From positions 1 through 6,674 of the forward strand of contig CALINF010000210.1 of the NCBI GenBank assembly GCA_938045215.1: 6,674 nt of DNA. The letters run 5' to 3'. This DNA is from an uncultured Halieaceae bacterium. Its GTDB lineage: Bacteria; Pseudomonadota; Gammaproteobacteria; Pseudomonadales; Halieaceae. This document shows, one piece after another, positions 1 to 5,601 of the stretch. Numbering within the stretch: position 1 is the stretch's first letter; every line of letters begins with the position of its first letter. The position numbers were made by a program, and so were the translations under genes. The notes under the pieces are model-generated. The model was not told the DNA's origin. It made no database searches and was given only the letters and a program-made list of their open reading frames with translations.

Positions 1-1483
1 TTTCCCGGTAGCGCAGATAGAGATCGTGCGCTGTGCCATGCGGCGCTTCATAGAGCATCGTGCCATCCTTGCTTTCGATAATGGAGCTGGCCGTGGCAAG
101 ACTGCCCCCAAGCGCTGCGGCAATATCAGAAAAAATGTCACCATCAAGATTCTGCGCAGGATACAGGGCGTTTCGTGGTGGGTCTGCGATCATCTTTTTT
201 AACTGGCTTGAGGGTCGCATAATCATGAAAGAGGGCGGTTCGGTGTGATCGGCAACCAGTTCGTTGCGAACCTCGTTGATAACGTTGGAAAATACCTCGT
301 CGTACTCGAAGTACTCTCGCTTGAGCCCAAAGTACACTTCCTTGTCATTCAAAGAGGCATCCCGGAAAACCTGCAATACCCAGTCTTTTATCGCTTCACG
401 GTCATTGGACATGAATATGATCGGATCATTGGCCTTGATGTCCCGCGCATGTTTCTCCTCACCATCTACCACCACCTTGAGGATGCCATCTTCGGGCGCT
501 GCCATGTTGAAGCTGCCGTATTGATCACCGCCACCGGCGCTCATGCGTGAGATAGAGACATGAAACTTGCGATCGGGGATACCGAACTTCTTGAGCGTCT
601 CCACCAGCTTGTACAGGCGACGACCGGTTGAGTTATCAGGTACCCCCCAAAGCGCCTTCTCGGGCGGGTTGGATACCAGCCGGGCCGCCTGGGCGTCGAT
701 CAGTTCGTAGTGATACGCAAGACCTGCCGCAGCGAATTTGTCCTCGAACTCGGCGTGGAAGATATCCTCGATCTGCGTGCGCATGACCCCGTCATATCCT
801 GGTATCACGGTATCTTTGAGGCCGATATACGCTTGCCGTTGCTCATCCAGCGCACGCTGGAAAAATTGCCTGGCCCACGCACCCACAGCGGCATAGTCGT
901 TAGTTGCCAGCATGTACGGGTCACCGAGATTGAGTCGCCTGCGATGCAGCTCTATCGGGTCGCCGCTGCTACCCACGAACAGTATCTTGGCAATACCCGT
1001 TGAGTTCGACAGTGTGTTGTAGCTGCTCTTGTTGCCGCCTTGTTCCATCGTATCCACTTCGATGTCACGGCCTATCCACTGGGGTGGGGTGTTCTTGATA
1101 TTGCGAAACTGTATATCCTCGCGCGTGATATTGCCGCCAATACCCTTGCGGATCGCGCCATTGGGTGACTTGGTGGCGAGTTTATCCAGCGCGGCCTCAT
1201 CGATATCCGGATGCTTGGCCAGCATCTCATCCAGCTGATCACGATTAACCGTCATCCCTGCATTCTTGATGCCAACACCGTGGATCTTCAGCGCGTCTAT
1301 CGCTTCGCGCACCACGTCTCCATTCGTCAGCAGACGTTTCTCGGCAGACAGATCGATCTCGACCAACGGAATATCCAATCGGCTGGTAACAAACTGTTCC
1401 AGCATGTGTTCAAAGGCGACCTGCGCCATCTCGTCGCCGTGCAGTACCACCAGGGGTGCGCTGACTTGTATCTTACTGTTCAT
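1..1483 (-). CDS. Isocitrate dehydrogenase family protein, divergent, 3'-truncated by window edge
   Basis: Probably oxidatively decarboxylates isocitrate to 2-oxoglutarate in the cytoplasm (TCA cycle). 494 residues are open to the left edge; the C-terminus is missing. The ATG is preceded by GAGG with a 5-nt spacer. Dimeric eukaryotic-type (type II) IDH landmarks are visible: HGDEM (15-19), GVGIK (69-73), T78, SPN..IR and R121 (S106, N108, R112), IGR (137-139), catalytic K223 in GLKDT, LID (D263), DGDIFSD (metal ligands D449, D453) and EAPHGT (479-484). Between D263 and D449 there are 186 residues, against about 23 in human IDH1, so roughly 160 are extra (about 281-440). By eye this extra part resembles monomeric IDH, including QYGS with Y322. 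The human Tyr139 equivalent is not present after IGR. At the coenzyme loop the Arg-His pair of NADP enzymes is replaced by D487-L488, suggesting NAD+ use. Another beta-decarboxylating dehydrogenase of the family is possible, but the isocitrate-site residues favour IDH. Divergently transcribed from the SDR operon. Confidence 0.85.
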   Translation of the reverse strand, partial: MNSKIQVSAPLVVLHGDEMAQVAFEHMLEQFVTSRLDIPLVEIDLSAEKRLLTNGDVVREAIDALKIHGVGIKNAGMTVNRDQLDEMLAKHPDIDEAALDKLATKSPNGAIRKGIGGNITREDIQFRNIKNTPPQWIGRDIEVDTMEQGGNKSSYNTLSNSTGIAKILFVGSSGDPIELHRRRLNLGDPYMLATNDYAAVGAWARQFFQRALDEQRQAYIGLKDTVIPGYDGVMRTQIEDIFHAEFEDKFAAAGLAYHYELIDAQAARLVSNPPEKALWGVPDNSTGRRLYKLVETLKKFGIPDRKFHVSISRMSAGGGDQYGSFNMAAPEDGILKVVVDGEEKHARDIKANDPIIFMSNDREAIKDWVLQVFRDASLNDKEVYFGLKREYFEYDEVFSNVINEVRNELVADHTEPPSFMIMRPSSQLKKMIADPPRNALYPAQNLDGDIFSDIAAALGGSLATASSIIESKDGTMLYEAPHGTAHDLYLRYRE

Positions 1484-1615
1484 TGTGACCTCACTTTTCT
1501 GGCGAAGGAGTATACCTTATGGCGAGCAAGGCTTGGAGGCTTTGCAGGCGGGTAAGGCGCTCCGGGAAAAGCGATGCTATCCTCACGGTCTTTGTCATCA
1601 GGTAGAGGAAATACA
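1484..1615. promoter_or_regulatory. Divergent intergenic region between IDH and SDR operon
   Basis: 132 bp with no credible gene, flanked by two starts pointing away from each other, so it should hold both promoters and any shared operator. It contains a short direct repeat, AGGCTT at 1529-1534 and again at 1537-1542, spaced 8 bp start to start. On the plus strand an extended -10-like TGCTATCCT (1575-1583) lies about 32 bp before the ATG at 1616, but no good -35 accompanies it. No recognisable operator palindrome was found. That it holds the promoters follows from gene orientation; the individual plus-strand elements are weak. Confidence 0.5.
1509..1514 (-). promoter_or_regulatory. Candidate -10 element for the IDH gene
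   Basis: Read on the minus strand the hexamer is TATACT, one mismatch from the sigma-70 consensus TATAAT, and it ends 25 nt before the IDH ATG. This would leave a short leader of about 20 nt containing the GAGG ribosome-binding site. No convincing -35 hexamer is seen at 16-18 bp, so it is only a candidate, or a promoter that needs an activator. Confidence 0.35.
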
Positions 1616-2401
1616 ATGTTGGAACATCTGTTTTCGATGGAAGGTAAGATTTGCGTGGTTACGGGCGGTTCTCGCGGTCTGGGCTACTTTATGGCCAAAG
1701 GCTTTCTGGATGCTGGCGCTGCCCGTGTCTATATTACTGCGCGCAAGGCCGAACAATGCATAGAGGCCGCAAAAGAGCTGTCCCAGGTGGGCGAGGGCGA
1801 ATGTATCGCCCTGCCGGGCAACATCAGTTCCATGGACGAAATTCATGCACTGGTGGCAGCACTGAAAGAGCACGAATCTTCCATAGATGTACTGGTCAAC
1901 AATGCCGGCGTTGGCTGGCTGGCCCCACTGGAGGACTTCCCCGAAGCCGGGTGGGACAAGGTGATGGACCTGAATGTAAAAACACCATTCTTCCTCACCC
2001 GCGAGTTGGCGCCCTTGCTCAGTGCTGGAGCCAGTCACGAGAACACGGCGAGTGTCATTAACATCGGTTCTATTGCCGGTATTGCAGCTGCTACGGATAC
2101 CTTCAGCTACGCACCCAGCAAGGCGGCGATTCATCAGGTTACGCGCAATCTGGCAGTGGCGTTGGCAGACCAGCATATCCGCGTCAATGCAATCGCGCCG
2201 GGGCGTTTCTTTACCAAGATGACCGAGTACGCAAGTCAGGATACTGCCCAGTATGAGGCGGAGATTGCGTTTATTCCGATGCATCGCTGGGGAGAAGAGA
2301 ACGATATCAGCGGTGTGGCAATAATGCTGGCCAGTGCGGCGGGCGCCTTTATCACCGGTCAGATCATTCCGATTGATGGTGGTACCACCCTGGTGCGATA
2401 A
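1616..2401 (+). CDS. RhlG-like short-chain dehydrogenase/reductase
   Basis: Classical SDR of 261 residues, probably an NADPH-dependent ketone or 3-oxoacyl reductase in the cytoplasm. Seen directly: Rossmann motif TGGSRGLG (16-23), NNAG (95-98), catalytic tetrad N120, S152, Y165 and K169 (YAPSK), the APGR turn (194-197), and a C-terminal ITGQIIPIDGG typical of classical SDRs. Arg in TGGSRG (R20) and R43 at the end of strand beta-2 fit NADP(H) rather than NAD. Whole-protein resemblance, recalled by eye, is closest to Pseudomonas RhlG, a beta-ketoacyl reductase once linked to rhamnolipid synthesis: VINIGSIAGI, IAPGRF and IPM.RWG are shared. The true substrate is unknown. The ATG at 1616 is chosen over an in-frame ATG at 1574 because AGAGGA (1604-1609) sits just before it and the family starts close to this point. 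First gene of an operon with the next SDR. Confidence 0.9.
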   Translation: MLEHLFSMEGKICVVTGGSRGLGYFMAKGFLDAGAARVYITARKAEQCIEAAKELSQVGEGECIALPGNISSMDEIHALVAALKEHESSIDVLVNNAGVGWLAPLEDFPEAGWDKVMDLNVKTPFFLTRELAPLLSAGASHENTASVINIGSIAGIAAATDTFSYAPSKAAIHQVTRNLAVALADQHIRVNAIAPGRFFTKMTEYASQDTAQYEAEIAFIPMHRWGEENDISGVAIMLASAAGAFITGQIIPIDGGTTLVR

Positions 2402-2446
2402 CACGATCGCATTCAGGCATGCACCGAAAAATGTAGGAGCAGCAAC

Positions 2447-3412
2447 ATGACACAGAGAGTCCAGCAGAAGATCAACTCAGGGTTTCACGCCAAGTCTGAG
2501 CCATCTCAGGTATTGTCTGGCGTTGAGCTAGCGGGCAAGGTTGCCGTGGTTACCGGGGGGTATTCCGGCATCGGCTTGGAGACCACCCGAGCGCTGCTGG
2601 ACTGCGGGGCCAAAGTGTATGTGCCCGTGCGAACACCGGCCAAAGCCAGCGAAAACCTGGCTGGCCTGTCTGGTGATCTGGTGGTCGATGCCATGGACCT
2701 GGGTGACCTGGCAAGTGTGAAAGCCTATGCCGCATCGGTAGCAGAGCGCGAGCCGCAACTGGATTTGCTGATCAATAACGCCGGCATCATGGCTTGTCCG
2801 GAGACGCGCATTGGCCCGCAGTGGGAGTCGCAGTTTGCGGTGAACCATCTGGGTCACTTTGTATTGACCAATGGGCTGCTGTCTAGCCTGCTGGCAGCCA
2901 ATGGAGCGCGTGTTGTCTGTTTGTCTTCTATTGCACATCGTATGTCAGACATTCGCTGGGACGACATCCATTTCACCAAGGAACCGTATGAGAAGTGGGC
3001 GGCTTACGGTCAGGCCAAGACAGCCAATGCCTTGTTTGCGCTGGCGCTGGATATGAAATTCAGTGACCAGGGGCTACGGGCATTTTCCGTGCATCCAGGT
3101 GGGATCATGACTCCGCTGCAGCGGCATCTGCCACAGGAAGAAATGCAGGCACTTGGCTGGCTGGATGAGAATGGCGAGATATCCGAGCGAGTAAAAGCGA
3201 TGTTCAAGTCGCCAACACAGGGCTGCACTACCAGTCTTTGGGCGGCTACAAGCGCAGCACTGGGTGACGCTGGAGGCCTGTATTGCGAAGACTGCGATGT
3301 AGCAGATCCGGCCACTGACGACTCACCCCGTTACCGCGATGTGTCGGCTCATGCTGTGAATGAAGAAAGTGCGCAGCGACTGTGGCAGGTCACAGAGACC
3401 ATGCTGGCCTAA
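2447..3412 (+). CDS. Short-chain dehydrogenase, retinol dehydrogenase/WWOX-like type
   Basis: 321-residue SDR, longer than the usual 250 or so. Seen directly: a 30-residue N-terminal extension, nucleotide motif TGGYSGIG (36-43), NNAG (110-113), N133 in the FAVNHLGHF segment, S161, and Y187/K191 in YGQAK, followed by VHPGG. The VNHLGHF, SSIAH and HPG pattern is that of the retinol dehydrogenase, WWOX and protochlorophyllide-reductase-like SDRs, which act on ketones, aldehydes or alcohols. R62 after strand beta-2 suggests NADP(H). The substrate cannot be predicted. AGGAG (2435-2439) lies 7 nt before the ATG. It follows the RhlG-like gene by 45 bp with no terminator between, so the two are probably cotranscribed and may act on the same pathway. 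The N-terminal extension shows no signal peptide or membrane segment, so the protein is probably cytoplasmic. Confidence 0.9.
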   Translation: MTQRVQQKINSGFHAKSEPSQVLSGVELAGKVAVVTGGYSGIGLETTRALLDCGAKVYVPVRTPAKASENLAGLSGDLVVDAMDLGDLASVKAYAASVAEREPQLDLLINNAGIMACPETRIGPQWESQFAVNHLGHFVLTNGLLSSLLAANGARVVCLSSIAHRMSDIRWDDIHFTKEPYEKWAAYGQAKTANALFALALDMKFSDQGLRAFSVHPGGIMTPLQRHLPQEEMQALGWLDENGEISERVKAMFKSPTQGCTTSLWAATSAALGDAGGLYCEDCDVADPATDDSPRYRDVSAHAVNEESAQRLWQVTETMLA

Positions 3413-3471
3413 TGATTGAGAGATGATTCTTAGTGCTCTCGAGTGAGGCGCTATCTCCGGGAAGAAATTAC

Positions 3472-3480
3472 GGAAGAGGA
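3472..3480 (+). promoter_or_regulatory. Ribosome-binding site deciding the TTG start
   Basis: GGAAGAGGA contains AGAGGA ending 7 nt before the TTG at 3488. The competing in-frame GTG at 3443 is preceded by GTGCTCTCGA, with no purine-rich motif. This is the main argument for the shorter TerB-like protein. Confidence 0.6.
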
Positions 3481-3487
3481 AAAGACG

Positions 3488-3955
3488 TTGTTTAAAGCAG
3501 TAAATTCCCAATTGATTTCAGATATCGATGTCACCCTGTATCAGGGCAAAAGCTCTGAACATTATTCTGGTGTATTTCTTGTAGCTGCCTTGCTTATCTA
3601 TGTGTCCAAAGGTGACGGGGCTATTTCATCGCAGGAGAGCGATGAAATGCTCGCGACTATGACAACGCATCTGTCTATATCCAACGCAGAGGCGCTTGAG
3701 AATTTACGGAAGGCGATCATGGTATTGCCGGATGACCGTCACGCTGCCGCCAAGCTGCGTTCGATTGCGCACGAGCTAAGCCTGTCTGAACGTCGGCAGC
3801 TTCTGCAGCTGATGTTCAACATCGCAGGTGTAGACGGCGATCATCACACGGGAGAACTTGTCAGTATCAACATGGCCGCCAAGGTGCTCGGGCTTTCTAA
3901 GTCAGAGGTCAGTTTGGCGAGACAGGCCTCCGGCAAACCTGTACCAGTGTCGTAG
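3488..3955 (+). CDS. TerB-like small protein (probable TTG start)
   Basis: About 155 residues, all-helical in character and without a signal peptide. The pattern VAALLIYVSKGDGAIS (about 32-47), followed by a second half with LLQLMFNIAGVDGDHH (about 105-120), is that of the TerB-like/DjlA N-terminal fold, where paired acidic sites (here D43 and D116/D118) lie in two helical repeats. TerB proteins are linked to tellurite resistance and metal- or stress-associated complexes, but many small homologues have no known role, and no other ter gene is seen here. Start: TTG at 3488 has a strong GGAAGAGGA (3472-3480) at good spacing. An in-frame GTG at 3443 would add 15 residues but has no ribosome-binding site. 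It lies 75 bp after the second SDR without a clear terminator, so read-through from that operon is possible. It ends 11 bp from the convergent sulfotransferase gene. Confidence 0.75.
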   Translation: MFKAVNSQLISDIDVTLYQGKSSEHYSGVFLVAALLIYVSKGDGAISSQESDEMLATMTTHLSISNAEALENLRKAIMVLPDDRHAAAKLRSIAHELSLSERRQLLQLMFNIAGVDGDHHTGELVSINMAAKVLGLSKSEVSLARQASGKPVPVS

Positions 3956-3966
3956 TGCCTCGGTCG

Positions 3967-5601
3967 CTAAACTTCAATACCCTGACTGAGCAAATATTGC
4001 TTGAGGGGGTTGAGCGCCTCTTCGTAGTTCTGCCAGCGCCCCTTGGCTTTTTGATATAACGGTTGCCTGACCTGCCAGACGCTGGCCGTTCGAACCCGGT
4101 TGTCTGCTTTATAGTATTGCAGGCAGTTGTCATCCCATTTCAGACCGAGAAAATGCAGCAGTGGCTCCAGTGTTTCCCGCGGAGCCGCGGTTAACGACTG
4201 GTAGTTCAGGTCATAAACATTTTCGGGCGCTACATCGCGCCAGAAATTCATAAAGTCGATGTATTGCGCGTAGTAATGCCCTATGTCCAGCAGGCGCGTG
4301 TGATAGGCCATAGAGCCTGAAAATTGATGGAAGAACAGAGACAGGCAGTTGTCCAGCGGGTGTCTGCTGGTATTGATAAAGCGCGCATTGGGAAACAGCG
4401 CGCGAATGAGGCCAAGATATTGCCAGTTGTCCGGCCGTTTGTCAGTGACGTAGTTCGCGCTGGGAAAGTTGCTCTTCAGGTAGTCGAGATAGCCCTCGCC
4501 AATGGTGTGTAGCTTCTGAGCGCTCAAAGGCTGTGTGGCATCTGCTGGGAGCGATTGATTGAAGTAGATCAGTTCGCCGCCGGCGGTGACCTGCGCATGT
4601 GAGGCCAGCATCTGCTCCAGCAAGGTGGAGCCGGATCGGAACATGCCGCAGATAAAGACCAGGGGATCGTCGGATACTGGCTCAACTGCCTGTAGAAAGC
4701 CAGACAGGTGCATTTGCTTGTATGCTGCCAGCTGTGTTTCTTGCCTGACTGCGTCGTAGGCGCCGATGATCTGTCTGCACTGTTCGTTGCCCTGATAAAA
4801 CTGTTCGAAAGCCTGCGGGTATTGCCCGGTATCATCCAGCACCTTGCCCAGGGAAAAGTGCAGGGCGGTGCGTGCGTGTATGTCGGTATCGGGGTTGCTG
4901 GCAATCGCGTTCTGCATTTTTACAATGATTGGATCGTGTGGATCTTCAAAGCGGCTGCCATTGGCAAGATGCGTAAGGGAGTCGGTATGGCCCGGGTCGA
5001 GCTCAAGAATGCGCTCGAACAGTGATCGCGCATCGTCCCAGTCGCCCAGTTCCTCCATAACAACGCCCAGGTTGTACAGCGCCGGAATATAGTCAGGCGC
5101 AAGCTCTAACGCGCGCCGCAGTGACTTTTGCGCTTCCTGGTGCCGGTGAAGATCAGATAGCACCACACTGATATTGGTCAGCACGTCCTCGGGCTGGCTT
5201 ATACCCAGTTGCAGCGCCTGAGAGTACTGCCCGAGAGCGGCCTCCAATTGCCCCGCTCGTTTGAGCAGCGCGGCGAAGTTGTATCGACTGTTGGCGTGTG
5301 TCGGATGTTGGTCGATCAGGTGTTGGCTACAGGCGATTGCCTCATCGTACCTGCCTGCGTTCTCCAGTAGCGCAGCCAGTCTGTCTACGTAGGCGATACT
5401 CGCTGGTGCAAGTTCGACCAGCTTCTGGGTGTAATGAATCGCCTCTTCCAATCGCCGGGTGCGGGTGCAGATGACAGACAGCAGTTCAAGCGCCTGGTTG
5501 TTGCGAGGGTCGATACTTACAGCGCGAACGAGAAGGGCTTCTGCACCAACAAGATCCCCCGATTGATAAAGCTGTTGCGCGCGCTGCAGCTCGGCACTCA
5601 T
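3967..5601 (-). CDS. TPR-repeat sulfotransferase family protein
   Basis: 544 residues: an N-terminal array of about six to seven tetratricopeptide repeats (about 1-270), then a PAPS-dependent sulfotransferase domain of the Sulfotransfer_3 type (about 313-540). Seen directly: TPR signatures such as A..LL.RA..IDP, YNLGVVMEELGDWDDA and LFERILELDPG; the 5'-phosphosulfate loop GMFRSGSTLLEQ (319-330) with R322, S325 and T326; GGE (341-343); DKRPDN (387-392); the 3'-phosphate motif NTSRHPLDN (410-418) with R413; and VRTASVWQVRQPLY (503-516) with KGRW (520-523). It should transfer sulfate from PAPS to a hydroxyl or amine, with the TPR array holding a protein or peptide partner; the acceptor is unknown. 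There is no signal peptide, so it is probably cytoplasmic. The ATG at 5601 is chosen because it overlaps the upstream stop as ATGA; an in-frame GTG at 5652 would lie within the upstream SEC-C coding sequence. Second gene of the right-hand pair. Confidence 0.9.
   Translation of the reverse strand: MSAELQRAQQLYQSGDLVGAEALLVRAVSIDPRNNQALELLSVICTRTRRLEEAIHYTQKLVELAPASIAYVDRLAALLENAGRYDEAIACSQHLIDQHPTHANSRYNFAALLKRAGQLEAALGQYSQALQLGISQPEDVLTNISVVLSDLHRHQEAQKSLRRALELAPDYIPALYNLGVVMEELGDWDDARSLFERILELDPGHTDSLTHLANGSRFEDPHDPIIVKMQNAIASNPDTDIHARTALHFSLGKVLDDTGQYPQAFEQFYQGNEQCRQIIGAYDAVRQETQLAAYKQMHLSGFLQAVEPVSDDPLVFICGMFRSGSTLLEQMLASHAQVTAGGELIYFNQSLPADATQPLSAQKLHTIGEGYLDYLKSNFPSANYVTDKRPDNWQYLGLIRALFPNARFINTSRHPLDNCLSLFFHQFSGSMAYHTRLLDIGHYYAQYIDFMNFWRDVAPENVYDLNYQSLTAAPRETLEPLLHFLGLKWDDNCLQYYKADNRVRTASVWQVRQPLYQKAKGRWQNYEEALNPLKQYLLSQGIEV
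5598..5601 (-). promoter_or_regulatory. ATGA stop/start overlap (translational coupling)
   Basis: On the minus strand the TGA of the hydroxylase fusion gene and the ATG of the TPR-sulfotransferase share two bases (ATGA). The preceding 20 nt lack a Shine-Dalgarno motif, so the downstream gene is probably translated by re-initiation after the upstream stop, tying the amounts of the two proteins together. Confidence 0.7.

Noticed and set aside
245..1555. Several plus-strand open frames of 69-165 codons
   Set aside because: All lie antisense to the continuous 494-codon IDH frame, whose conserved motifs run through the whole stretch; none shows a family pattern.
1542..1580. TTGCAG (1542-1547) with TGCTAT (1575-1580) as a -35/-10 pair for the SDR operon
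   Set aside because: The 27-bp spacing is far beyond the 16-19 bp that sigma-70 promoters use.
1598..2404. 268-codon open frame on the minus strand opposite the RhlG-like gene
   Set aside because: It is an exact antisense shadow of an SDR with all catalytic motifs; its translation is rich in Cys/His/Arg without domain pattern and it has no ribosome-binding site.
3416..3442. Inverted repeat TTGAGAG / CTCTCGA with a 13-nt loop after the second SDR gene
   Set aside because: Seven pairs including a G-U, a long loop and no following T-run make it a poor intrinsic terminator; it may be chance.
3956..3966. Possible bidirectional terminator between the convergent genes
   Set aside because: Only 11 bp separate the two stop codons and no hairpin with a T-run is seen there or in the flanking ends.
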